DNA of 43,077 nucleotides from JAKAXG01 sp035702985 (GTDB lineage: Bacteria > Actinomycetota > Acidimicrobiia > Acidimicrobiales > Palsa-688): positions 1-43,077 of the forward strand of contig DASSZD010000194.1 of NCBI GenBank assembly GCA_035702985.1, in the 5' to 3' direction. This document shows positions 30,699 through 37,962 of this stretch, piece by piece. The translations under genes and the position numbers were made by a program. Each line of letters begins with the position of its first letter. Within the stretch, counting starts at the first letter, position 1. Below the pieces are notes generated by a model. The model saw nothing but the letters and a program-made list of their open reading frames with translations, was not told where the DNA came from and ran no database searches.

Positions 30699-31493
30699 GT
30701 GGCCACCAAGCGCGACCTCGACCCCGAAGCCGAGCCCCGCAAGCCCAACTACCCGATCGAGTCCGTGGACAATGCGCTCCGGCTGCTGATCATGGTTGCG
30801 GAGCAGAAACAGATTCGGGTGTCGGAGGCCAGTTCGGAGTTGGGTATCGCCATCTCGACGGCCCACCGGCTGCTGGCGATGCTGTCGCACCACGACTTCG
30901 TCGTGCAGGATTCGGAATCGAAGGTCTACAAGGCCGGCCCGGTGCTGCTGCGCATCGGGCTGGCAGCCGCCAAGAACCACGACGTCCGGGCCATCCTGCA
31001 CCCCTTCGCCGAGGACCTGCGCGACGAGACGGGGGAGACGGTGCACGTGGCCGTCCTCCAGGGCAACGAGGTCCTCTTCGTCGATTGCGTGGAGAGCCCC
31101 AATGCCCTCCGGGTCGCCTCCCGGGTGGGATCGCGGATGTACGCACACTGCACCTCGATCGGCAAGGCATGGCTGGCCTTCGAGAGCGAGGACTTCATCC
31201 GGGGCCTGTACACGTCGCCCCGGCTGCCGGCCCTGACGCCCAGCTCCATCACCTCCCGGGCGGCTCTGATCAAGGAGCTGGCGGAGGTCCGGGGCAAGGG
31301 CTACTCGCACAACGAGAACGAGAGCGAACTGGGCGTTGGCTCTGTCAGCTCGGCCGTGCTCGACCACGGCGGCAAGCCCCTGGCGGCCATGAGCGTGTCC
31401 GTCCCGCTCGTCCGCATGCCGGCGAATCGGTGGGCTCTCCTGGCCGAGGCGGTACAGAGAGTGTGCCGCTCGGCGCAGTCCGCCATGCCCTGA
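30699..31493 (+). CDS. IclR family transcriptional regulator, predicted master regulator of the right-hand regulon
   Basis: A 264-residue IclR protein. The N-terminal winged HTH covers about 20-85 (SVDNALRLLIMVAEQKQIRVSEASSELGIAISTAHRLLAMLSHHDFVVQD). The effector domain follows (DETGETVHVAVLQGNEVLFVDCVESP; YAHCTSIGKAWLAF; YSHNENESELGVGSVSSAVLDHGGKPLAAMSVSVP) and binds a small organic ligand in this family. The GTG has no ribosome site and TACTCT sits 6 bp upstream, suggesting a leaderless message. It is divergent from the eutA operon and upstream of the ornithine-cyclodeaminase operon. The identical palindrome at both of these promoters and at the ABC transporter promoter makes it the natural regulator of all three. 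Confidence 0.9.
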   Translation: MATKRDLDPEAEPRKPNYPIESVDNALRLLIMVAEQKQIRVSEASSELGIAISTAHRLLAMLSHHDFVVQDSESKVYKAGPVLLRIGLAAAKNHDVRAILHPFAEDLRDETGETVHVAVLQGNEVLFVDCVESPNALRVASRVGSRMYAHCTSIGKAWLAFESEDFIRGLYTSPRLPALTPSSITSRAALIKELAEVRGKGYSHNENESELGVGSVSSAVLDHGGKPLAAMSVSVPLVRMPANRWALLAEAVQRVCRSAQSAMP

Positions 31494-31518
31494 CATCCCC
31501 ACAGCCGGGATCCCGTCC

Positions 31519-31568
31519 TTGACAGGTATGGGGCCGGTAGTTAGCTTTATCCAGCAGAAAGAGTTTCT
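31519..31568 (+). promoter_or_regulatory. Predicted promoter plus AGAAANNNTTTCT operator of the cyclodeaminase operon (site 2)
   Basis: TTGACA (31519-31524), 17-bp spacer, TAGCTT (31542-31547), then 8 bp later AGAAAGAGTTTCT (31556-31568), here extended to a 15-bp palindrome CAGAAAGAGTTTCTG. The operator overlaps the expected transcription start. The leader to the first gene is about 110 bp. Confidence 0.75.
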
Positions 31569-31653
31569 GGCAGTGCGGTACGATCCGCTCGTCCGCTGAT
31601 CTGCCGCAGAGCGACGACGAACCCGGCCGGTTCGTCCACAGGGGGAAGGCGCC

Positions 31654-31683
31654 ATGTCGAGCACTGGTGGGCGCAGTGGCTGA
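31654..31683 (+). other. Nine-codon upstream ORF with strong ribosome site
   Basis: ATG at 31654 (GGGGGAAGG at 31641-31649) encodes MSSTGGRSG and stops at 31681-31683. It overlaps both candidate GTG starts (31667, 31676) of the cyclodeaminase-like gene, which have poor ribosome sites of their own. It may couple translation of the downstream gene. Confidence 0.4.
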
Positions 31684-32722
31684 GGCCACTCTTTGGATAT
31701 CAGAAGCCGAGGTGGCGGCGACCGTCGATCTGGTGGACGCCCTGGGCGTCATGGCCCGGGTGTTCGCAGCTGACGGGTCGGGGCAGGTGTCTTCCATGGA
31801 GAAGACCATGACCGCCTTCGCCGGGGGCGGGACCCTGCATTCTCTGGGGGCTGCGCTGCCGGAGGTGGTGGGAGTGAAGAGCTGGGCCCACACCCCGGGC
31901 GGGGCCGATCCGGCGCTGCTGCTGCTGGACGCCGCAACCGGCAGGATCATCGCGGTCATCGAGGCCTTCGCCCTGGGACAGTTGCGCACCGCCGCCACCG
32001 CCGGATTGGCGACCGACCACCTGGCCTCGCCGGACGCGTCGGTGCTGGCGGTGATCGGCAGCGGCAAGCAGGCCCTGGCCCAGGTCGCCGCCGTCGCCGC
32101 TGTCCGCCGGCTCGACGAGGTCCGCGTGTTCAGCCCCACCCCCGCCCACCGGGAGGACTTCGCCGCCCGGGTCGGGGACGAGTTGGACCTGGACTGCCGC
32201 CCCGCCGCGACGGCGGCGGAGGCCTGCTCCGGCGCCGACATCGTCACCCTGGTGACCAGGGCCAGGTCGCCGGTGCTCACCGCAGATCTTCTCCGGCCCG
32301 GCATGCACGTCAACGCGGTCGGGGCCATCGACCTGGCCCGCCGGGAGTTCGACCCGTCGATCCTCGGGGAGGCGGAGGTCGTGGCCACCGACAGCGTGGA
32401 GCAGACCCGGAAGCTGTCCTCCGAACTCCGCGAGTGGTTCGGCTCCCGGCCCGACGGCTGGGACGGACTCAGGAGCCTGGGTGAGGTCGTGCACCAGGGT
32501 CTGCGGCGCAGCCAGGACACCTCCGTCACGCTGTTCAAGGGGATGGGATCGGGAGTGGAGGACGTGGCTCTCGGCGTGGAGATCCTCGAAAGGGTCACCA
32601 GGCAGGGTGGAGGGACGCTCATCGAACGGCGCGGCCGGGTACGTCCCGTCCTCAGCCGTAGGAGCAGCACGACGGACGGACTCGGCGACGAAGGAAGGGT
32701 GGTGGTGTCCAGCCATGACTGA
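31667..32722 (+). CDS. Ornithine cyclodeaminase/mu-crystallin family protein
   Basis: A 351-residue NAD(P)-dependent protein. GVKSWAHTPGG (about 69-79) matches the substrate-binding Lys region, and FALGQLRTAATAGLATDHLA (about 100-119) is the family's conserved helix. The Rossmann motif is VIGSGKQALAQ (about 128-138), followed by VFSPTPAHREDFAARV and the C-terminal ATDSVEQTRKLSSEL. Family members include ornithine cyclodeaminase, ketimine reductases, and alanine or lysine dehydrogenases. The last ~35 residues are Arg/Ser-rich and extra. GTG 31667 or 31676 is the start. It leads the operon under site 2, and its stop overlaps the bicupin start by 8 bp. An imine reduction or amine elimination step is likely. 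Confidence 0.87.
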   Translation: MGAVAEATLWISEAEVAATVDLVDALGVMARVFAADGSGQVSSMEKTMTAFAGGGTLHSLGAALPEVVGVKSWAHTPGGADPALLLLDAATGRIIAVIEAFALGQLRTAATAGLATDHLASPDASVLAVIGSGKQALAQVAAVAAVRRLDEVRVFSPTPAHREDFAARVGDELDLDCRPAATAAEACSGADIVTLVTRARSPVLTADLLRPGMHVNAVGAIDLARREFDPSILGEAEVVATDSVEQTRKLSSELREWFGSRPDGWDGLRSLGEVVHQGLRRSQDTSVTLFKGMGSGVEDVALGVEILERVTRQGGGTLIERRGRVRPVLSRRSSTTDGLGDEGRVVVSSHD

Positions 32723-33890
32723 TCAGGTGGCGGAGACCGGGACGGAGCTTCGAGTGGGTCCCGACGGCCCGGGCTCGTCTCCGGGAGACGGTGCAAAGGG
32801 TCTACCACTGAAGGCCCGGTTCGTGGATCACGGAGCGGATCCGGCACCGGCCGTAGAGGACGGGGTGTGGCCGCCGGTCGTCATCCCGGCTGCGCAGATC
32901 GCCGCCGAGGTGGACCGCCTCAGCGCGCTGCCCCGCCCGGAGAACGGGCGGCGCGGATCCCTGGTGGTGCACCCGCTGGCCGAGGCCCCCGGGCTCGGGT
33001 TGGCGCCCGGAATCCAGGTCCGTCTGGAGGTCCTGCTGCCGGGCGAGCGGACGTCGCCGATCCGCCACAACTCCTCGCAGGTGTGCTTCTGCATCGAGGG
33101 CGCCGGCATCTCGTCGGTCGGCGGCAGGGAGGTGTCCTTCCGCCGTTACGACGTGTGGACCGTCCCCGGCCTCACGTCGTACTACCACGTCAACCCGACC
33201 GACGAGCGCCAGGTCCGCCTGACCTACTCCAACGCCGCCCTCCTGGAGAAGCTGAAGGTCCACTTCGTGGACGAGCACCCGCCCGAGCCGTCAGCGTACG
33301 GCGCCGCCCCCGAGGTGGAGGAGAAGCCGCATCCGGTGGCCCACGTCTTCCCCATGGGCGGGGACGGCCCCCTGCTCATGTCCTACGAGCGGCTCATCAA
33401 CCCGCCGGTCGTGCCGCAGGAACCCCTCCACTGGCCCTGGGAGGACGTGAAGCGCGAGCTGGACAAGCTCATGGCCCTCGGTCCGTCGTACCGCGGGCGG
33501 CGGCTCTACCTGCTCTACAACCCGGCCACCGGGCGCACCAACGGCACGACCAACAACTTCTTCGCCACCATGACGATCCGCCCGCCCGGGATCGTCGACC
33601 GGCCCCACCGTCACGCCTCGGCGGCGATCAACTACTTCTTCGCCGGTAGCGGCTGGAGCCGGGTGGCCGGCCGGCGCTACGAGTGGTCGGCCGGCGATCT
33701 GATGCTCACCGCGCCGGGCTGGTCCATCCACAACCATGCGTCCAACGACGAACCGGTGTACGAGCTCACCATCCAGGACAGCCCGCTGCACCTGTCGATG
33801 GACTCGCTCATGTGGCAGGAGGACCTCAAGCACCCGCTGCGCCTCCTGGGTTCCCAGCCCGGATTCGCAACCAACCGGGAAGAGATCTGA
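32715..33890 (+). CDS. Bicupin protein, gentisate 1,2-dioxygenase-like
   Basis: A 391-residue two-cupin protein, close in length to gentisate dioxygenases. Cupin 1 (about 100-180) is degenerate: the HxH first His is Ile (PIRHNSSQ; only H118 remains) and Glu is Gln (Q122). Cupin 2 (about 285-360) has H298, H300 (RPHRHASAAINYFFAGSG) and H339/H341 without a Glu, the three-His pattern of gentisate and related ring-cleaving dioxygenases. In true gentisate dioxygenases the N-terminal cupin is usually the catalytic one, so here the order may be swapped. It overlaps the cyclodeaminase-like gene and is coupled to the DapA-like gene (TGATG). Ring or enol cleavage is plausible, not proven. Confidence 0.82.
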   Translation: MTDQVAETGTELRVGPDGPGSSPGDGAKGLPLKARFVDHGADPAPAVEDGVWPPVVIPAAQIAAEVDRLSALPRPENGRRGSLVVHPLAEAPGLGLAPGIQVRLEVLLPGERTSPIRHNSSQVCFCIEGAGISSVGGREVSFRRYDVWTVPGLTSYYHVNPTDERQVRLTYSNAALLEKLKVHFVDEHPPEPSAYGAAPEVEEKPHPVAHVFPMGGDGPLLMSYERLINPPVVPQEPLHWPWEDVKRELDKLMALGPSYRGRRLYLLYNPATGRTNGTTNNFFATMTIRPPGIVDRPHRHASAAINYFFAGSGWSRVAGRRYEWSAGDLMLTAPGWSIHNHASNDEPVYELTIQDSPLHLSMDSLMWQEDLKHPLRLLGSQPGFATNREEI

Positions 33891-34789
33891 TGGCGGTGGC
33901 GTCCGAGCAGTTGGCCGGGTCGTTCACCCCCCTGGTGACACCGTTCCGGGGGGAAGCGGTGGACCTCGAAGCCTACGGCCGGCTGGTCGACCACCAGGTC
34001 CGGGGCGGGTCCAGCGGGGTAGTGGTGACGGGCACCAGCGGCGAGCCGAGCGTCCTCACCTCCTCCGAGCGGCTCGACCTGGTGAGGGCGGCCGTGGCCG
34101 CCGCCGCCGGGCGGCTGCCGGTGGTGGCGGCCACCGGCAGCGGCTCCCACGCCGAGACGGCCGACCTGACCGAAGCGGCGGTGGACGCCGGTGCCGACGC
34201 CGTGCTCGTGGTCACGCCGTACTACCTGCGGCCCCCGCAGCGAGGGGCCGCCGACTACTTCGTCGACATCGCATCGAGGGTGGGGGTGCCGGTGCTCATC
34301 TACCACATCCCCGGACGCTCGGCGTTCACCATGGACATCTCCACGCTCGAGTCCATCGTGGAGCGGGCTCCCAACGTGGTGGGCATGAAGCACGCCAGCA
34401 CGGACCTGGGCCTGGTCACCGAGGCGCTCCTGCGCGTGGGCCCCGACTTCAGGATCTTCGTGGGACTGGAGGAGCTGAGCCTCCCCATGCTGGCGATCGG
34501 AGCCTGCGGCCTGATGAACGCCGTCGGCAACCTGGTCCCCGGGCGGGTGGCCGCCCTGTGCCAGGCCGTCCTCGAACAGCGTCTGCTCGACGCCCGCAAG
34601 CTGCACCAGGAACTGTGGGAGCTCAACAAGGCGGTTTTCCTCGACACCAACCCGATCCCCATCAAATACATGATGCGCCGGATGGGGTTGCTCGAGACCA
34701 ACGACCACAGGCTGCCGATGGTGCCGGCCACCCCCCAGGCCGAAGAGGCCCTCGACGGGGTCCTGGGCCGGGCCGGGCTGCTGGACTGA
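33890..34789 (+). CDS. Dihydrodipicolinate synthase (DapA) family aldolase/lyase
   Basis: A 299-residue class I aldolase-type TIM barrel. The Schiff-base Lys is K167 (VGMKHAS) and the catalytic Tyr is Y138 in LIYHIPGR, with R143 in the place of the DapA substrate-carboxylate Arg. GTSGEPSVLT (48-57) replaces the TTGE loop. VTPYYLRPPQ (108-117) is also typical. The family condenses or cleaves pyruvate adducts: dihydrodipicolinate, N-acetylneuraminate, 2-keto-3-deoxy acids and hydratase-aldolases of aromatic pathways. In a catabolic operon with a class II aldolase and cupins, pyruvate release from an open-chain acid is more likely than lysine synthesis. ATG overlaps the bicupin stop. Confidence 0.88.
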   Translation: MAVASEQLAGSFTPLVTPFRGEAVDLEAYGRLVDHQVRGGSSGVVVTGTSGEPSVLTSSERLDLVRAAVAAAAGRLPVVAATGSGSHAETADLTEAAVDAGADAVLVVTPYYLRPPQRGAADYFVDIASRVGVPVLIYHIPGRSAFTMDISTLESIVERAPNVVGMKHASTDLGLVTEALLRVGPDFRIFVGLEELSLPMLAIGACGLMNAVGNLVPGRVAALCQAVLEQRLLDARKLHQELWELNKAVFLDTNPIPIKYMMRRMGLLETNDHRLPMVPATPQAEEALDGVLGRAGLLD

Positions 34790-34804
34790 CGGGGGCCGCG
34801 GATC

Positions 34805-35788
34805 ATGAGCATCCATCTGACGCTGGCGTTGAGCGGCTACGACCACACCAGGGACGTGGTCACGGGCGAGGTGCCCGTGGACGGCGTGGACCTGACCTGC
34901 CTCACCCTCCCGGTCGAGGAGATCTTCTTCAGGTTCCTCCGGTACCGGGAATGGCACGTCTCGGAGCTCTCGTTCGCCAAGTACGTCGCCCTCCGGGCGT
35001 CGGGGGACGACAGCATCGTGGCCATCCCGGTGTTCCCCTCCCGGGTCTGCCGGCACTCGTCCATCTACGTCCGGCCCGACGGTCCATCGGACCCGAAGGA
35101 GCTGGCCGGAGCCCGGGTGGGCCTCCCGGAGTGGGCGCAGACGGCATCCGTCTACAGCCGCTCGCTCCTGATGCACGAGTGGGGGATCCCGCTGACCGAC
35201 GTGCAGTGGTTCCAGGCGGGGGTCAACCAGCCGGGCCGCCGGGAGAAGGTGGCTCTGTCCCTGCCTGAAGGCGTGTCCCTCACACCGGTGGCGGACCGGA
35301 ACCTGGACGAGATGCTGGCATCCGGGGACCTGGATGCCGTCTTCTCGGCCCACCCGCCCGAGAGCTTCGAGCGTGGCGATCCGGGGATCGTGAGGCTCTT
35401 CCCCGACTACGAGCCGGTGGAGCGGGAGTACGTGAGGCGCACCGGCATCTTCCCCATCATGCACGTCGTCGTCATCCGGGCCGACGTGCTGGAGGAGAAC
35501 CCCTGGGTGGCCGGGAACCTGTTCACCTCCCTCACCGCCGCCAAAGATCGCAGTGTCGCCCGGCTCTGCGAGATGACGGCCAGCCGCCTGCCCCTTCCGT
35601 GGTCACCCACCCGGCTGGACGAGTCCAGGGAAATGCTCGGGGGAGATCCCTGGCCCTACGGGGTCGAGGCCAACAGGATCACCATCGACGCGTTCTGCCG
35701 GTTCGCCTACGAGCAGGGGGTGGCGGCCCGGCGGCTCCGACCAGAGGACCTGTTCGCGCCCCAGGTCCTGGACCAGTACAAGGTTTGA
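34805..35788 (+). CDS. 4,5-dihydroxyphthalate decarboxylase-like protein
   Basis: A 327-residue protein with the periplasmic-binding-protein type II fold. It has no signal peptide, so it is cytoplasmic. The N-terminus (LTLALSGYDHTRDVVTGEVPVDGVDL), VSELSFAKYVALRASGD, AIPVFPSRVCRHSSIYV and the central GARVGLPEWAQTASVYSRSLLMHEWGI follow the Pht5 family closely. Pht5 removes CO2 from 4,5-dihydroxyphthalate to give protocatechuate. It lies 15 bp after the DapA-like gene. With the Rieske oxygenase at the left edge this supports a phthalate-like or other aromatic dicarboxylate substrate (inference). Relatives of the fold also work as solute receptors, but those carry signal peptides. Confidence 0.88.
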   Translation: MSIHLTLALSGYDHTRDVVTGEVPVDGVDLTCLTLPVEEIFFRFLRYREWHVSELSFAKYVALRASGDDSIVAIPVFPSRVCRHSSIYVRPDGPSDPKELAGARVGLPEWAQTASVYSRSLLMHEWGIPLTDVQWFQAGVNQPGRREKVALSLPEGVSLTPVADRNLDEMLASGDLDAVFSAHPPESFERGDPGIVRLFPDYEPVEREYVRRTGIFPIMHVVVIRADVLEENPWVAGNLFTSLTAAKDRSVARLCEMTASRLPLPWSPTRLDESREMLGGDPWPYGVEANRITIDAFCRFAYEQGVAARRLRPEDLFAPQVLDQYKV

Positions 35789-35808
35789 CCACAGAGAGGA
35801 CGGACACC

Positions 35809-36597
35809 ATGGATATCGGACAGGAGCGGGGGCTTCAATCAGACGCGGCCGACCTGGCCGAAGCGACCCGGATGCTGGTGCAGGCCGGGATCCTCGGTTA
35901 CAGCGGCCATCTGAGTGCCCTCCTCCCGGATCGGCAATCCCTGCTGATCCAGCCCGTCAACGACGCCAGGGGGGAGCTCCTACCGGAGAGGATCCTCACC
36001 GTGACCCTGGATGGCGACGTCCTGGCCGGCGAGGGCAGGCCCCCGTCCGAGCTGCCCATCCACGCGGAGATCTACCGGTCCCGCCCGGACGTGGGGGCCG
36101 TGGCTCACTTCCACCACGATCCGACGACCGTGTTCTCCGTGGTCGACAACCTGCCGATCGTGGCGGTCAAGAACCACGCCAGCCGCTGGTCAGATGGCGT
36201 ACCGGTACATCCCGATCCGTCGCACATCTCGACCCGGGAGCAGGGCGCCGCCCTGGTCGCCACCCTCGGCTCGTGCCACGCCGCGCTGCTCCGGGGACAC
36301 GGCGAGGTGGTGGTGGCCGAAACCGTGCGCAGCCTGTTCGCAGATGTCATCCACTTCGTCGAGAACGCCATGGCCCTGGCCTCGGCCCTGCAACTGGGCC
36401 GCGTGGTACCCCTCGACCTTGCGGAAGCGGGCGGGTTCCAGACCACCTTCGACAGGGACCGCCACGCCAACAAGGTGTGGAAATACCACCGATCTGTCGC
36501 TGTCCGTGACGGTGTGGTGCCCTCCCAGTGGCCAACACGCTCCGGTGGCGAAGAACTGCGCTCCTCGCTTGACGCTGATCGAGAAGCGGTGCTGTAA
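35809..36597 (+). CDS. Class II aldolase/adducin family protein
   Basis: A 262-residue member with H100 and H102/H103 (AVAHFHHDP), the distal His in LLRGHGEVVVAE, and E81 (SELPIH) aligned with the FucA catalytic Glu. GAGGA-like site (GAGAGGA) precedes the ATG. It lies 20 bp after the decarboxylase-like gene and ends the operon under site 2. The C-terminal extension (about 225-262: RHANKVWKYHRSVAVRDG...) is longer than in the other two class II aldolases here. In aromatic pathways such proteins include dihydroxyphthalate decarboxylases. The next promoter starts inside its last codons. Confidence 0.86.
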   Translation: MDIGQERGLQSDAADLAEATRMLVQAGILGYSGHLSALLPDRQSLLIQPVNDARGELLPERILTVTLDGDVLAGEGRPPSELPIHAEIYRSRPDVGAVAHFHHDPTTVFSVVDNLPIVAVKNHASRWSDGVPVHPDPSHISTREQGAALVATLGSCHAALLRGHGEVVVAETVRSLFADVIHFVENAMALASALQLGRVVPLDLAEAGGFQTTFDRDRHANKVWKYHRSVAVRDGVVPSQWPTRSGGEELRSSLDADREAVL

Positions 36598-36616
36598 TGG
36601 TGCAGAAAGTGTTTCT
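36569..36616 (+). promoter_or_regulatory. Predicted promoter plus AGAAANNNTTTCT operator of the ABC transporter operon (site 3)
   Basis: TTGACG (36569-36574), 18-bp spacer, TGTAAT (36593-36598), then AGAAAGTGTTTCT (36604-36616). The -35 and -10 overlap the end of the class II aldolase gene. The operator covers the expected start. A leader of about 165 bases follows before the TTG at 36769; it holds a small CCCGGATCCCGGG palindrome near 36699 but no riboswitch I recognise. Confidence 0.72.
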
Positions 36617-36768
36617 TCTGGGGGAACGGGGGATTCGTACTTTGGCCTGACGCTCTCATCCAAGCTGCGCCGCGGTAAAGGCTGTACGGCTGTGCGCCCG
36701 GATCCCGGGAGCCGCCAGAACTCCAGGTTCGATCCGATAAATCAGACGCAATACAGAGGGGGATTCTC

Positions 36769-37875
36769 TTGAACAAGAAGGTGCTCGGGTTCGCCGCAGC
36801 CGTAACGCTGCTGGCAGGAGCCTGTGGATCCAGTAGCAGCAACAAGGCGTCCGCCGGGGGAACGGCAGGCACGTCAGGAGGCTCTGGTGCGTCGGGGACG
36901 TCAGCCCCGGCCACCAGCACCGCCACCCATCTGGCGTTCCGCGCCGACGGAACCCCGATTCTCACCGGCATGACGTTCAAGTTCGGCAACGCCGCCGGTA
37001 GTGCCCATACGGGTGACACCAACGTCCACGACCTGGTGCAGTTCCTCAAGCAGTGGGGAGCCAGCGCCAGCCAGACCAACGCCTCGCAGAACGCTCCCGA
37101 ACTGGCCGTGGCCAGCGGCCAGCTGGATGCGGCGGCCGGACCGCTGCCGACCGAGGTGGACAGCGGGCTGACCGTGTTCGGGCCCAACCAGGCCCGCCTG
37201 GACGACATCGTCCTGGCCAAGAACAGCGTGGCGACCATCGCCGACATGAAGGGCAAGACCGTGGCCATCTGCTGCGACGCCTCTCCCGACGGGGTGCTCC
37301 TCACCGCGGTGCTGAAGAAGGGCGGTCTCACCTCCTCCAACGTCAACGTCCTGCGCACCGGGGCCAGCTCGGCGTCGCTCAACGCCCTCATCGCCGGCAA
37401 GGTGGACGTGGCCTTCGTGCACTCCAACGGGGTGCCCAAGGCCGGAAACGGGTTCCACGTGCTCGGGAGCGGGGCCACGATCCTGCCCCAGTACGCCGAC
37501 AGCTTCATGGCGGCCCAGCCGTCCTGGCTGCAATCGCACCCGGCCATGGCCGAGGCCATCGACCTGGCCTGGCTGGCCTCCGCCAAGCTGTTCAACACCC
37601 AGGAGTCCACCTGGGTCCAGAACGCGGCGGCCTACACCAGCAACGCCGACAGCACCTCTGCGTACCAGGAGTCCTGGAAGGAACTGCAGTCGATCCAGGG
37701 CTGGCCGACCGACCAGAGCACCTTCTCCACCTCGGTGGTCCAGTTCAACCTGAACATCGCCCAGCAGCAGAGCGCCCTCAAGGGACAGGGGAACCGTCCC
37801 ATCGCCCAGGAGATGGACGTGACGCCCTGGACGGCCGCCTGGAGCCAGTTCAGCGCTCACGAGAGCTCCTACTAG
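36769..37875 (+). CDS. ABC transporter substrate-binding lipoprotein (NitT/TauT, NMT1/SsuA-like)
   Basis: A 368-residue receptor. The TTG start has GAGGGGGA 5 bp upstream. The signal peptide is MNKKVLGFAAAVTLLAGAC with the lipobox Cys at 19, followed by a Ser/Gly/Ala linker to about 46. The mature protein has the SsuA/TauA-like order: FKFGNAAGSAHTGD; ELAVASGQLDAA; VLAKNSVATIADMKGKTVAICC; SLNALIAGKVDVAFVHSNG. It is a type II binding fold for sulfonates, nitrate or aromatic acids; phthalate importers of this class are known. It should hand the ligand to the two permeases encoded downstream. A strong hairpin separates it from them. Confidence 0.9.
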   Translation: MNKKVLGFAAAVTLLAGACGSSSSNKASAGGTAGTSGGSGASGTSAPATSTATHLAFRADGTPILTGMTFKFGNAAGSAHTGDTNVHDLVQFLKQWGASASQTNASQNAPELAVASGQLDAAAGPLPTEVDSGLTVFGPNQARLDDIVLAKNSVATIADMKGKTVAICCDASPDGVLLTAVLKKGGLTSSNVNVLRTGASSASLNALIAGKVDVAFVHSNGVPKAGNGFHVLGSGATILPQYADSFMAAQPSWLQSHPAMAEAIDLAWLASAKLFNTQESTWVQNAAAYTSNADSTSAYQESWKELQSIQGWPTDQSTFSTSVVQFNLNIAQQQSALKGQGNRPIAQEMDVTPWTAAWSQFSAHESSY

Positions 37876-37883
37876 CAGCGTCG

Positions 37884-37923
37884 ACGGAGAGGACCCCGGC
37901 AACGACGCCGGGGTCCTCTCCGT
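37884..37923 (+). terminator. Long perfect hairpin between binding-protein and permease genes
   Basis: The 17-base arms 37884-37900 and 37907-37923 (core GGAGAGGACCCCGGC and its complement) are perfectly complementary around a 6-base loop AACGAC. No T-run follows. Like the hairpin at 6490-6519 it lies directly after a receptor gene and before the permease, so it probably limits read-through or protects the receptor mRNA. Confidence 0.78.
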
Positions 37924-37962
37924 TGCAGCATTCCGTACCTCGATTCGATCGGAGAAGGTTTG

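Noticed and set aside
34805..35788. An extra solute-binding receptor for the ABC importer
   Set aside because: There is no signal peptide or lipobox, and the sequence follows the dihydroxyphthalate decarboxylase family; the receptor is the separate lipoprotein at 36769.
36617..36768. Riboswitch in the long leader of the ABC operon
   Set aside because: Only a small CCCGGATCCCGGG palindrome was seen; no known aptamer pattern was recognised.
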